From Burkholderia pseudomultivorans (GTDB lineage: Bacteria > Pseudomonadota > Gammaproteobacteria > Burkholderiales > Burkholderiaceae), in the NCBI RefSeq assembly GCF_902499075.1, contig NZ_CABVPP010000006.1:121844-185843 (forward strand): a stretch of 64,000 nt of DNA, given 5' to 3'. Position 1 is the stretch's first letter. Every line of letters begins with the position of its first letter. Below the pieces are notes generated by a model. The model worked only from the letters and a program-made list of their open reading frames with translations. It was not told where the DNA came from and did not search any database. Of the stretch, positions 33,410-42,918 are shown in pieces. A program made the translations under genes and the position numbers.

Positions 33410-36000
33410 GAACGCCGACCTCCAGCCAGCAGGGACAGATCCGCGAGCGTGACGAACACGCCGACCGAGCCCGAGGCCGCGAGGTAGCGCGGCTCCCAGT
33501 GCGGCTCGAACTTGCTCTTGAATGCACGCAAGCCGCGGAAGTTGTAGAAGCGTCCGCCGAAGCGCCAGACCATCAGCCCGAACCGGTGCCACGGCGACGG
33601 CATCTTCGCCGCCCCCATGCCCGAGAACGGCGCGATGCCGAGGCTCAGCTTGCGGAAACCCGCTTCCTTCAGATGCAGCGCGAGCTGCGTAAACAGATAC
33701 TCCATCGCGTACGACGACGCTTCCGGCAGATGACGCATCACGCCGACCGTCGCCTCGGTATTGAGGTCGGTCGTCATGAACGTGACGAAGGCGATCGGCT
33801 TGTCGGCCTGCCGCACCAGCATCACCGACTGCGTCGCCAGATAGCCGTCGTGGAACGCGGCGACCGAGAAGCTTTTCTCGCGCGCGTCGCGGCTGTCGAG
33901 CCAGCCGTCGGAAATGTCGCGCAGCGCGGGCAGCGCGGCCGGCACGTCGCTCGGCGCGATCACCTCGACCGTCAGCGCGTCCTTGTCGCCGCGGCGCAGC
34001 GCATAGCGCAGATGCGAGCGGTGCGAGCCCTTCAGGTCGAACTCGTCGAGCGCGATGTGGGCCTCCTCGCCGAGCTTCATCAGCGTGAGGCCCGCGTCGA
34101 GATACAGCGGCAGCGCGTTCGCGCGCACCTGGTAGAACGCCGCGCGCCCGCCGTGCTTGTGCGCCAGCGCGATGAACTTCGCGATCAGCGCAGGCCATTC
34201 GTCGCGCGGGCCGACCGGATCGTACAGCGCGGCCCAGGTGCGGCCGTACTTCGCATACATCAGGAACGCCTGGCGCGATTCGGAAAACAGGAAGGTCTTG
34301 TCGCCCATCAGCGCAAGGCCTGCATCGCTGCACTCCTGCGCGCGAATGATCTGCTCGGCGTCGAGCAGGTCCTGCGGCGCCGGCTTCATGAAACGGCCCG
34401 GCGCCGGACGCAGCAGTTGCCACAGCGCGAACATCGCGACGAACACGCCGGCCGCGAGCGTCGCGCGCAGCGCGCGCGGCGCGCGTGCATCGAACGAGAA
34501 GTGCGACCACAGGTCGCGCGTGTACGGCACGTCGCGGAACGCGAAGCACAGCACCCACACCGCGAGGATCAGCACCATCGTCACCGACACGAACCAGCCG
34601 ATCGTGAAGCGCTCCGCGAACAGCGACGAATGACGGTTGAAACGGCGACGGCTGACCAGCAGCAGCACCAGCAGCGTGCCGAGCACGCCGGCCTCGACGA
34701 ACGCGAGGCCCTTCGCCAGCGACAGCGCGAGGCTTGCGATCGTCAGCGCGAAGGTCATCCACCACGCGCCGTCGAGACGGCGCAGCAGCCCGCGCGCGAC
34801 GAACAGCAGCGCGACGCCGAGCACGCTGCAGATTACCTGCGAGCCTTCGAGCACCCACAGCGGCACGACGTTGCGCAGGATCGCGATCCGATGCCAGAAC
34901 GCCGGCGTCGCGCTCGAGATCACCAGCATCCCGCCGACCGCGAACGTGACGAGGCTCAGGAACAGCGGCGCGAGCTGCGACACGCGTGCGGCCTGCCGCG
35001 ACACCAGCCGGCGGCGCAGCGCGCGGCCCTCGAATGCAGCGAGCAGGCCGGCCGACAGCACGAGCGGCACGCCGAAGTAGATCGCGCGATACGCGATCAG
35101 CGCGGCGACCATTTCGTGCGCGGGCACCGCGCGGCCGAGCGTGAACACCATCGCGGCCTCGAACACGCCGATCCCGCCCGGCGTATGGCCGGTCATGCCG
35201 AGCAGCAGCGCGGCCGCATAGACGGTGATGAAGGTCGGGAAACCGACCGGCGTGCTCGGCAGCAGCACCCACAGCGTGAGGCCCGCCGCGACGACGTCGA
35301 ACACCGCCGACACGATTTGCGCAACGAAGTCGCGCCGGGCCGGCACGTCGAACGCGAGCCACTTGAAGCGCGTGACGACCGGACGCGCGGCCTTGCCGCA
35401 CGTCGCGGCCATCGCAGCCAGCGCCGCCAGCAGCGCGGCGCCGCTCCACATCAGCACGCCGGGCGCGACGTGCAGCATCGCGGCGAGCGTCTGCGGCACG
35501 CAGACCATCCCGATCGCCGTCATCAGCACCAGCGCGAGTGCGAGCGTGACGCTGGTAAATACCGTCATGCGGCCGATCTGCGCGGGCGTCACGCCCGACA
35601 CGCCGTAGACGCGCGCGCGCACCGCGCCGCCGGTCAGCGCGCCGAAGCCGGTCGCATTGCCGAGCGCGGAGCCCGCGATCGCGCCGATCCACAGCGCGGC
35701 GCGCGGCACCTTCGCCGCGACATAGCGCAGGCCGACCGCGTCGCGGGCGACGAGCGCGAGATAGCTGAGAGCGGTCGCAGCAAGCGACGCGCCCCACTCG
35801 CCGACGGACATGTGGCGCAGCTCGCGGATCACCGACCGATAGTCGACGGATTGCGACAGGTGCTGGAACACCACGATCAGCAGCAGGCCGATGCCGAGCG
35901 CGAGCAGCGGCGACAGCACGCGCTCGTTGCGGATCAGCGCCGAGATACGGGCGATCGCCGCCGCGGCACGGCCGGGCGGACCAGGGTGGCGGGAAGACAT
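33406..36000 (-). CDS. mprF: Bifunctional lysylphosphatidylglycerol synthetase/flippase
   Basis: An 864-aa membrane enzyme. The N-terminal part (to about residue 530) has around 14 hydrophobic segments and the flippase signature regions GNATGFGALTGGAVRARVYG and GMTGHTPGGIGVFEAAMVF. The C-terminal cytosolic synthase (DUF2156, about 540-860) contains MGDKTFLFSESRQAFLMYAKYGRTW, LGEEAHIALDEFDLKG and YLFTQLALHLKEAGFRKLSLG. It uses lysyl-tRNA to aminoacylate phosphatidylglycerol and moves the lipid outward, lowering surface negative charge and binding of cationic peptides. It is followed by the overlapping acvB gene. A TATACT hexamer upstream is a possible -10 element. Confidence 0.92.
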   Translation of the reverse strand: MSSRHPGPPGRAAAAIARISALIRNERVLSPLLALGIGLLLIVVFQHLSQSVDYRSVIRELRHMSVGEWGASLAATALSYLALVARDAVGLRYVAAKVPRAALWIGAIAGSALGNATGFGALTGGAVRARVYGVSGVTPAQIGRMTVFTSVTLALALVLMTAIGMVCVPQTLAAMLHVAPGVLMWSGAALLAALAAMAATCGKAARPVVTRFKWLAFDVPARRDFVAQIVSAVFDVVAAGLTLWVLLPSTPVGFPTFITVYAAALLLGMTGHTPGGIGVFEAAMVFTLGRAVPAHEMVAALIAYRAIYFGVPLVLSAGLLAAFEGRALRRRLVSRQAARVSQLAPLFLSLVTFAVGGMLVISSATPAFWHRIAILRNVVPLWVLEGSQVICSVLGVALLFVARGLLRRLDGAWWMTFALTIASLALSLAKGLAFVEAGVLGTLLVLLLVSRRRFNRHSSLFAERFTIGWFVSVTMVLILAVWVLCFAFRDVPYTRDLWSHFSFDARAPRALRATLAAGVFVAMFALWQLLRPAPGRFMKPAPQDLLDAEQIIRAQECSDAGLALMGDKTFLFSESRQAFLMYAKYGRTWAALYDPVGPRDEWPALIAKFIALAHKHGGRAAFYQVRANALPLYLDAGLTLMKLGEEAHIALDEFDLKGSHRSHLRYALRRGDKDALTVEVIAPSDVPAALPALRDISDGWLDSRDAREKSFSVAAFHDGYLATQSVMLVRQADKPIAFVTFMTTDLNTEATVGVMRHLPEASSYAMEYLFTQLALHLKEAGFRKLSLGIAPFSGMGAAKMPSPWHRFGLMVWRFGGRFYNFRGLRAFKSKFEPHWEPRYLAASGSVGVFVTLADLSLLAGGRRS

Positions 36001-36389
36001 AGGTTATTCGTGGTGGTGCATAGCATGTCGCGGCGCGGGGGGCCAGGCGGCGACGAATCTGGTTGTTCTGCGTGGGCGGTCGGCCGAAGAAAGGAGGCAG
36101 CAGCGCCTGGATCAGAACTTACGAGTATACGGAACTAATATTACAAAATCTTTCGGTCTCGCTTTGTGCGCATTTGTGGTGCCGCGTGCATAAACGTCGT
36201 ATCGGTTTCGGCGGCACAATCGCGCGCGAGGTGCGCATCATACCGGGAACCGGCGCGGATTTTTCATCGGACGAATGACTTGTGGCGGATTTGGGAGAAA
36301 TTTGCCGGATGCGGCGCGGCGGAGGAGGACAAAACCGCACAGCGGTACGGGTTCGGGAAATGGGGCGGGGGTGAGACGGGCGACTCGGA
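36001..36389. other. Intergenic region upstream of mprF with possible -10 element
   Basis: About 390 bases with no supported gene, noticeably more AT-rich than the flanks between 36120 and 36185. On the minus strand TATACT occurs at 36129-36124, 124 bases before the mprF start. No -35 of good quality lies 16-18 bases before it, so an activator may be needed. The open frames here have no family resemblance. Confidence 0.4.
36331..36346 (-). terminator. Weak intrinsic terminator after the LysR gene
   Basis: Read on the minus strand, ACCGC and GCGGT form a 5-bp stem with a 3-nt loop, followed by TTTT. It lies 44 bases after the LysR stop codon. The stem is short, so termination may be partial. 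Confidence 0.35.
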
Positions 36390-37301
36390 CTATCCGGCCC
36401 CCGCCCGCTCCCGCAACACGTCGATAAACGCCCGCAACTTTGCCGGCACGTGCTTGCGATTCACGTAATACAGCCACATCGGCGGCAGCGCGCGGCACGC
36501 ACCGGGCAGCACCTCCACCAGCGTCCCGTCGCGCAGGTCGCGCTCGATGCGCTCCCGCATGAACGCAAACGCAATGCCGACGCCCGCGCGCGCGGCATCG
36601 ATCACCGCATCGGCGTCGTTCGTCACGAACACGCCCTCCGGATCGAGATCGACCTCGCGTCGCCCATCGCGCAGCAGCCACTTGTGCAGCCGCCCGCTCT
36701 CCGAGAACCTGAAACGGACGCACGCGTGCCGCTCCAGCTCGGCGATCGACTTCGGCGCGCCATGCCGCGCCACGTAATCCGGCGACGCAACCAGCGCACA
36801 CGTCAGCTCGGGCGCGATCCGCACGCCGATCATGCCGGGCTGGAGCCGGTCGGCAAGGCGGATCCCCGCGTCGAAGCCGTCCTTCGCGATATCGACCAGC
36901 TCGTTCTCGTAGCGAATCTCGAGCCGGACCTTCGGGTAGCGCTGATGAAAGCTCGCCAGAATCGGCGCGATCACGAGCGTACGCGCAAGCGGCAATGCGG
37001 TCACGCGCAGCAGCCCGCCCGGCTCGCCGCGCAGGTCCTTCAGCTCGTCCCGGGCCTGGACGATCTGCCGGTAAGCGGATTCCGTCTGCCGCAGATAACG
37101 CTGCCCCGCTTCCGTCAGGCTCACGCCGCGCGTGCTGCGGTTGAACAGTTTCACGTTCAGCTCGCTCTCGAGCTGCCCGATCGCAAGACTAACGGCGGCA
37201 GGCGTCAGCCCCAGCGCGGCGGCGGCCCGCGTGAAGTTGCCGGCCGTCGCGACGCTCATGAACACGTGCAGCCCCGTCATCGGATCGCGTCGGCTCATCA
37301 T
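36390..37301 (-). CDS. LysR family transcriptional regulator
   Basis: A 303-aa LysR-type regulator of the CrgA-like group. The HTH is at about residues 8-65 (FMSVATAGNFTRAAAALGLT, AVSLAIGQLESELN, LFNRSTRGVSLTEAG). The effector domain at about 95-295 contains GLLRVTALPLARTLVIAPIL, GFDAGIRLADRLQPGM and a terminal YVNRKHVPAKLRAFIDVL. ATGs at 37322, 37301, 37298 and 37280 are all possible; 37301 leaves a normal-length N-terminus, and no ribosome binding site decides. It is divergent from the GlcG-like and SDR genes, which it probably regulates. Confidence 0.88.
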   Translation of the reverse strand: MMSRRDPMTGLHVFMSVATAGNFTRAAAALGLTPAAVSLAIGQLESELNVKLFNRSTRGVSLTEAGQRYLRQTESAYRQIVQARDELKDLRGEPGGLLRVTALPLARTLVIAPILASFHQRYPKVRLEIRYENELVDIAKDGFDAGIRLADRLQPGMIGVRIAPELTCALVASPDYVARHGAPKSIAELERHACVRFRFSESGRLHKWLLRDGRREVDLDPEGVFVTNDADAVIDAARAGVGIAFAFMRERIERDLRDGTLVEVLPGACRALPPMWLYYVNRKHVPAKLRAFIDVLRERAGAG

Positions 37302-37338
37302 TAAAAAAAACTTGAAACTCATTCGAGCGGAATGCCGA

Positions 37339-37367
37339 TTCTCGCATATACCCGGACTGCCTACACT
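37339..37367 (+). promoter_or_regulatory. Sigma-70-type promoter for the GlcG-like/SDR genes
   Basis: TTCTCG (37339-37344) and TACACT (37362-37367) are separated by 17 bases. The -10 lies 28 bases before the ATG at 37396. It sits in the 94-bp divergent gap with the LysR gene, where LysR control would be expected. Confidence 0.5.
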
Positions 37368-37395
37368 GGCCATGCCGTCCCCACCGGAGCCTCGA

Positions 37396-37839
37396 ATGAA
37401 CGCCCTGTCCAGCCCCGTACTGTCGCTCGCCGCCGCCCGGCGCACGATCGAAACCGGACTCGCGCACGCCGCGTCGCTGCAGGTCGCCGACGTCGCCATC
37501 GCGATCGTCGATGCCGGCGCAAACCTGCTCGCGTTCGCGCGCAGCGACGACTGCTTTCTCGGCGCGATCGATCTCGCGCAGCGCAAGGCGCTGACGGCGG
37601 TCCGCTTCCGCGCGTCGACCGCGTCGCTCGGCGCGCTGTCGGGCGACGGCGGCCCGCTGCGCGGCATCGAGCACAGCCACGGCGGGCTCGTCACATTCGG
37701 CGGCGGCGAACCGCTGGTCGACCACGACGGGCGCTGTGTCGGCGCCATCGGCATATCGGGCGGCAGCGTCGACGAAGACCAAGCGATCGCGAAACACTGC
37801 CGCGCCCGCTTCCTGGCCACTCTCCATCACGAAAGGTAA
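37396..37839 (+). CDS. GlcG/HbpS-family (heme-degrading-like) protein
   Basis: A 147-aa small alpha/beta protein of the GlcG/HbpS family. Features are VADVAIAIVDAGANLLAFARSDD, DLAQRKALTAVRFR and the glycine-rich GGLVTFGGGEPLVDHDGRCVGAIGISGGSVDED. Members bind heme or cobalamin, or serve as parts of oxidoreductase operons; the role here is unknown. It shares a transcript with the SDR gene that starts five bases after its stop. Confidence 0.82.
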   Translation: MNALSSPVLSLAAARRTIETGLAHAASLQVADVAIAIVDAGANLLAFARSDDCFLGAIDLAQRKALTAVRFRASTASLGALSGDGGPLRGIEHSHGGLVTFGGGEPLVDHDGRCVGAIGISGGSVDEDQAIAKHCRARFLATLHHER

Positions 37840-37843
37840 ATCC

Positions 37844-38620
37844 ATGACCCGGAAACACATCCTCATCACCGGCGCGACGTCGGGCTTCGGCCGCGAAGTC
37901 GCATTGCGGCTCGCCGAGCGCGGGCATCACGTGACGGCAGGCGTGCGCGCCGTCGCCGATATCGAAGGTCTCGCGGCCGAAGCCGCGCAGCGCGACGCGG
38001 CGCTGCGGATCGTCAAGCTCGACGTCACATCCGCGTACGACCGCGCCCGCGCGGCGGAGCAGGATTTCGACGTGCTGGTCAACAACGCGGGCACCGGCGA
38101 AGCCGGCGCGCTCGTCGACTTGCCGGTCGAGATCGTGCGCGAGCTGTTCGACGTGAACGTGTTCGGCCCGCTCGAACTCACGCAGCAGGTCGCGCGCGGG
38201 ATGCTCGCGCGCAAGCGCGGCAAGATCGTGTTCGTGTCGTCGATCGCAGGCCTGATCACCGGGGCGTTCACCGGCGCCTATTGCGCGTCGAAGCATGCGG
38301 TCGAATCGGTCGCCGAGGCGATGCACGCGGAACTGGCGCCGCACGGCATCAAGGTCGCGGTCGTGAACCCCGGCCCGTACAGCACCGGCTTCAACGACCG
38401 GATGATGGACACGCCGCGTCGCTGGCGCGATCCGGCCGTCCATCACGTGACGCCCGAGCGGCTGACGTTCCCGCTCGAGCAGCACGATCCCGAGGAAATG
38501 ATCGCGAAGATGGTCGACGTGATCGAAAGCGACGACGGCGCGTTCCGCAACCTGCTGCCGAAATCGGCCGAAGCGTTCGTCCGCGCGGAACAGGCGCACG
38601 CGTGGGATCGTCGGCAGTGA
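37844..38620 (+). CDS. SDR family NAD(P)-dependent oxidoreductase
   Basis: A 258-aa classical short-chain dehydrogenase. The cofactor motif TGATSGFGRE is near residue 10, NNAG is near residue 80, the catalytic serine lies in FVSSIAGL and the YxxxK motif is intact in YCASKHAVESVAEA, unlike the SDR at 2119. Substrate unknown. It is the second gene of a two-gene unit with the GlcG-like protein and ends tail-to-tail with the nitrate operon. Confidence 0.88.
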   Translation: MTRKHILITGATSGFGREVALRLAERGHHVTAGVRAVADIEGLAAEAAQRDAALRIVKLDVTSAYDRARAAEQDFDVLVNNAGTGEAGALVDLPVEIVRELFDVNVFGPLELTQQVARGMLARKRGKIVFVSSIAGLITGAFTGAYCASKHAVESVAEAMHAELAPHGIKVAVVNPGPYSTGFNDRMMDTPRRWRDPAVHHVTPERLTFPLEQHDPEEMIAKMVDVIESDDGAFRNLLPKSAEAFVRAEQAHAWDRRQ

Positions 38621-38714
38621 CGACCGGCATCGCGGCGCAAAGCCGCGACGCGACGTGCACAGCGTGGCGCGGCAGCCGTCTCGCCGCGCAAGCCGGACCA
38701 CAGCCAGTTAGCGC

Positions 38715-41700
38715 TCAGTACACATCGCGCACATAGCGCCGCGCCTTCGCGAGCCGCGCGACATATTCGTTCGCGCCGTCCGCGGACATCCCGCCGTGCT
38801 CGGCAATCACCGACTTCAGCGCCGCGTCGACGTCCTTCGCCATGCGCGCGGCGTCGCCGCACACGTAGAAGTGCGCGCCCTCCTCCAGCCACGCGTACAG
38901 CTCGGCGCCGTGCTCGCGCATCCGGTCCTGCACGTAGATCTTGTCGGCCTGGTCGCGCGAGAACGCGAGGTCGAGCCGCGTCAGGAAGCCGCTGTCGCGC
39001 ATCGCGGTCAACTCGTCGCCGTAGTAGAAGTCGGTCTGCGCATGCTGCTCGCCGAAGAACAGCCAGTTGCGTCCGCGCGCGCCGCTCGCCTGCCGTTCGT
39101 GCAGGAAGCCGCGAAACGGCGCGACGCCGGTGCCGGGGCCGACCATCACGATCGGCACGTCGCCGCTCACGGGCGGACGGAAATGCGCGGACTTCTGCAC
39201 GAACACCGGCACGCGGCCGTCTTCGGCGCGATCGGCGAGGAAGGTCGACGCGACGCCTTTGCGCGCGCGCCGGCCGTTGTGATAGCGCACCGCCGACACG
39301 GTCAGGTGGATCTCGCCGCGATGCGCGCTCGGGCTCGACGCGATCGAATAGAGACGCGGCTGCAAGCGCTTGAGCATGCCGACCAGTTCGCCGCCGGACA
39401 GCTCGACCGGGAACTCGTGCAGCACGTCCGCGAGCTGCTGGCCCCACAGCCACTGCTTCAGGTCGGCCTTGCGGTCGTCGCCGAGCAGCGCCTTCAGCGC
39501 GCCGTTCGCGCTGCGCGATGCGATGAACGCGAGCGTGTCGGGATGCGGGCGCGTGATGTCGCAGTGGCGCGCGAGCGCGTCGCCGAGGCGCAGCTCGCCG
39601 ATGCCCGGCAGCGACACGGGCGTATCGGCCTTCAGCGCGGTGACGGCGAGCAGTTCGTCGACCAGTTCCGGGCAGTTGGTCGGCCACACGCCGAGCGCGT
39701 CGCCGGTTTCGTATTCGAGGTTCGCGCCTTCGGTCGACAGCGACACGTAGCGCGTATCCTTCGCCGCGCCCGGGCGGTTCAACCGCAGGTTCGCGACGAG
39801 CTTCGACGGTGCGGGATGCGCCTTGGTCGGCAACAGCCCCGTCGCGCCCGCCGCGGCGGCCGGCACCGCGTGCAGCGCGGCATCCGCTTCCTTGATCCGC
39901 GCGATCACGCGTTCGAGCCACTGGTCGGCGTCGCGCTGGAATTCGACGTCGCAATCGACTCGCGCACACAGGCGCGCCGCGCCGAGTTCGGCAAGCCGCG
40001 CATCGAGCCGGCGGCCGTGCCCGCAGAACTGGTCGTAGTTGCGATCGCCGAACGCGAGCACCGCGAACCGGGCGCCGTCGAGACGCGCGGCCGATGCATC
40101 ATGCAGCGCGTCCGAGAACTCGCGGCCGTTGTCGGGCGGATCGCCGTCGCCGAACGTGCTCGTCATCAGCAGCACGTACTGCGCGCCCGCAAGCGACGCG
40201 ACCGGATAGTCGGACATGCATGCGGTGCGGATCTCGAAACCGGCGTTCATCAGTTGCGTCGCGTAGTCCTCGGTCAGCGATTCGATGTTGCCGGTCTGCG
40301 ACGCCCACAGCAGCACGACCTTCGGGCGCGTCCGCACGATCCGCACGCCGCCCGGCGCGGCCGCCGGCGCATCGGCCGGCAACGCGGGCGACGCGGCGTC
40401 GGTCACGCGCGCGGGCGTCGAACGGCTGAACAGCCCCGCCAGCATCCCGTCGAGCCAGAGCCGCACCGGCGGCGTCAGCGGCGCGAGCGCGGGCAGCACC
40501 GGCACGCCGCCGTCGCGCCGTCCGGCGCTCGCCTTCAGCCCTTCGACGAGACCGGCTACGTACAACCGCTCCGCATTGCTCAGCGGCGGCGGCGCGAAGT
40601 CGGCCACGCCGAGCGCGACCGCGAATGCATCGATATCTGCCATATCGGGTTCCTGTGAGGCGACGGCCGGCGCGGGCCGCGCGGCGTCGGCGGACACGTC
40701 GGGACGCGCCGTGGCGTCGTCGGCGGACGCGAACGCATCCGTTTCGACGCGGGCCAGCGCGACCGCGCAGTATTTCAGTTCGGGCTGCTGCGATTCGGCA
40801 TCGATCGCGTCGTTCGTCACCGCGTTGATGCACAGGTCGTCGCCGTACACGTCGTTCCAGTGCATCGGCGCGAAGCAGTTGCCGCGCTGCACGCGGTCGG
40901 TCACGACGGCCGGCAGCACCGCACGGCCGCGCGCCGAGCGGATCTCGACGCTGTCCCTGGTCGCGATGCCGAGCGTGTGCGCATCGTCCGGATGAAGCTC
41001 GACGAACGGGCGCGGATTGAGCTTGTTCAGCATCGCGACCTTGCCCGTCTTCGTCATCGTGTGCCACTGGTGCTGCAGCCGGCCGGTGTTCAGCACGATC
41101 GGGAACGTGTCGTCCGGCCGCTCGGCCGGCGCGACATGCGGCCGAGCGTAAAAGCGCGCCTTGCCCGACGGCGTCGGAAACGCGATGCGCGGCGGGCGCG
41201 CCGCATCGCCGTCGGGCGCGGTGCGCAGCGTCTGGCTCGCGCCGTCGTTCAGATAACGCACCGGATGCCGGTCGCGCGCGGTGCCGGGCGCGACCGGCCA
41301 CTGCACGGGCCCGTCGCGCAGCGCCGCGTGGCTCGCGCCGCGCAGGTCGTAGCCGGTCGCCGGATTCGAGAAGCGCACGATCTCGTCGAACACGTCGGCC
41401 GCCGACGCATAGTCGAATGCGCCGGCGAAGCCCATCGCACGCGCGACTTCCGCGACGATGCGCCAGTCGGGCAGCGCATCGCCGGGCGGTGCGATCGCGG
41501 GCCGCATCAGCGTCATGTTGCGCTCGGAATTCACCATCACGCCGTCGCCTTCGGCCCACAGCGCGCCCGGTAGCAGGATGTCCGCGTAGCGGTTGGTCTC
41601 GGTGTCGAGGAACGCGTCCTGTGCGATAACCAGTTCCGCGGCCTGCAAGCCGGCGATCACGTTCTGCCGGTTCGGCACGGTCGCGACCGGGTTCGTGCAG

Positions 41701-42902
41701 ATGATCCAGCACGCCTTCACGTCGCCGGACTTCATCCGCGCGAACAGGTCGACGGTACCGCCGCCGGTTTCCGCACGCAGCGTACCGGACGGTACGCGCC
41801 ACAGGTTCTCGACGAAGCGGCGATCGTCGGCCGACAGCGTCGAGCGCTGCCCCGGCAGCCCCGGTCCCATGTAGCCCATCTCGCGCCCGCCCATCGCATT
41901 GGGCTGGCCCGTCAGCGAGAACGGCCCGCTGCCGGGGCGGCAGATGCGGCCCGTCGCGAGATGCAGGTTGCAGATCGCATTGGTGTTCCACACGCCGTGC
42001 GTGCTCTGGTTGAGGCCCATCGTCCAGCAGCTCGTCCATTCGGGCGCGTCGCCGATCCATTGCGCGGCGGTGCGGATGTCGGCCTCGGCCAGCCCCGTGA
42101 TCGCCGCGACGCGCTCGGGCGTGTAGTCGGCCAGGAACGCGGGCATCGCGTCCCAGCCTTCGGTGAATTCGGCGATGAAGGACACGTCGGTGCGGCCGTT
42201 CGCATGCAGCAGGTGCAGCAGCCCGTTCATTAACGCGAGATCGGTGCCGGGCCGGATCTGCAGGAACAGGTCGGCCTTGTCGGCGGTGCCGGTGCGGCGC
42301 GGATCGACGACGATCAGCTTCGCGCCGGCCTTCACGCGATCCATCATCCGCAGGAACAGGATCGGATGGCAGTCGGCCATGTTCGCGCCGATCACGAAGA
42401 ACAGGTTCGCGCGATCGAAGTCCTGGTACGACCCGGGCGGGCCGTCCGCGCCGAGCGACTGCTTGTAGCCGGTGCTCGCGCTCGCCATGCAGAGGCGCGA
42501 GTTCGACTCGATGTTGTGGGTGCCGACGAAGCCCTTCGCAAGCTTGTTGACCAGATACTGCGCCTCGATCGACATCTGGCCGGACACGTAGAACGACAGC
42601 GCGTCGGGGCCATGCGTATCGAGCACCGCGCGCAGCCGGCGCGCGGTCTCGGCGATCGCGTCACGCGCCGGCAGCGGCACGAGGTCGTCCTCGCGCGCGC
42701 GGCGCACGAACGCGCGGTCGAGCCGCCCGGAACGGCGCAGCGCGACGTGCGCCGACGAACCCTTCGTGCACAGCCGCCCGAAGTTGGCCGGATGGTCGGG
42801 GTCGCCGGACACCTTGACGACCTCGCCGTCCTCGACATGCAGCACCATCCCGCAGCCGACGCCGCAGTAAGGGCATACGCTTTTGACGGGGGTGGCGGTC
42901 AT
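38715..42902 (-). CDS. nasA: Assimilatory nitrate reductase fused to CysJ-like flavoprotein reductase
   Basis: A 1395-aa fusion. Residues 1-730 are a NasA-type molybdopterin enzyme: a [4Fe-4S] site CPYCGVGC with a fourth cysteine in LCTKG, the probable molybdenum-ligand cysteine in RLCMASASTGYKQSLGADGPP, and a C-terminal molybdopterin-binding domain (PIVLNTGRLQHQWHTMTKTG). After a linker, about 800-1395 is a CysJ-type reductase: a flavodoxin domain (LLWASQTGNIESLTEDYA), an FAD domain (RLYSIASSPSAHRGEIHLTV) and an NADPH domain (MVGPGTGVAPFRGFL, FYVCGDAARMAKDVD). It should reduce nitrate to nitrite with NADPH in one polypeptide. Start at 42902, with GGAG upstream; last gene of the narK-nirBD-nasA operon. 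Confidence 0.93.
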   Translation of the reverse strand: MTATPVKSVCPYCGVGCGMVLHVEDGEVVKVSGDPDHPANFGRLCTKGSSAHVALRRSGRLDRAFVRRAREDDLVPLPARDAIAETARRLRAVLDTHGPDALSFYVSGQMSIEAQYLVNKLAKGFVGTHNIESNSRLCMASASTGYKQSLGADGPPGSYQDFDRANLFFVIGANMADCHPILFLRMMDRVKAGAKLIVVDPRRTGTADKADLFLQIRPGTDLALMNGLLHLLHANGRTDVSFIAEFTEGWDAMPAFLADYTPERVAAITGLAEADIRTAAQWIGDAPEWTSCWTMGLNQSTHGVWNTNAICNLHLATGRICRPGSGPFSLTGQPNAMGGREMGYMGPGLPGQRSTLSADDRRFVENLWRVPSGTLRAETGGGTVDLFARMKSGDVKACWIICTNPVATVPNRQNVIAGLQAAELVIAQDAFLDTETNRYADILLPGALWAEGDGVMVNSERNMTLMRPAIAPPGDALPDWRIVAEVARAMGFAGAFDYASAADVFDEIVRFSNPATGYDLRGASHAALRDGPVQWPVAPGTARDRHPVRYLNDGASQTLRTAPDGDAARPPRIAFPTPSGKARFYARPHVAPAERPDDTFPIVLNTGRLQHQWHTMTKTGKVAMLNKLNPRPFVELHPDDAHTLGIATRDSVEIRSARGRAVLPAVVTDRVQRGNCFAPMHWNDVYGDDLCINAVTNDAIDAESQQPELKYCAVALARVETDAFASADDATARPDVSADAARPAPAVASQEPDMADIDAFAVALGVADFAPPPLSNAERLYVAGLVEGLKASAGRRDGGVPVLPALAPLTPPVRLWLDGMLAGLFSRSTPARVTDAASPALPADAPAAAPGGVRIVRTRPKVVLLWASQTGNIESLTEDYATQLMNAGFEIRTACMSDYPVASLAGAQYVLLMTSTFGDGDPPDNGREFSDALHDASAARLDGARFAVLAFGDRNYDQFCGHGRRLDARLAELGAARLCARVDCDVEFQRDADQWLERVIARIKEADAALHAVPAAAAGATGLLPTKAHPAPSKLVANLRLNRPGAAKDTRYVSLSTEGANLEYETGDALGVWPTNCPELVDELLAVTALKADTPVSLPGIGELRLGDALARHCDITRPHPDTLAFIASRSANGALKALLGDDRKADLKQWLWGQQLADVLHEFPVELSGGELVGMLKRLQPRLYSIASSPSAHRGEIHLTVSAVRYHNGRRARKGVASTFLADRAEDGRVPVFVQKSAHFRPPVSGDVPIVMVGPGTGVAPFRGFLHERQASGARGRNWLFFGEQHAQTDFYYGDELTAMRDSGFLTRLDLAFSRDQADKIYVQDRMREHGAELYAWLEEGAHFYVCGDAARMAKDVDAALKSVIAEHGGMSADGANEYVARLAKARRYVRDVY

Positions 42903-42918
42903 GCGCGCTCCGGGTCCG

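Noticed and set aside
38630-38648. Hairpin TCGCGGC-GCAAA-GCCGCGA between the SDR gene and nasA, as a bidirectional terminator.
   Set aside because: No T-run on either side; could be chance in GC-rich DNA.
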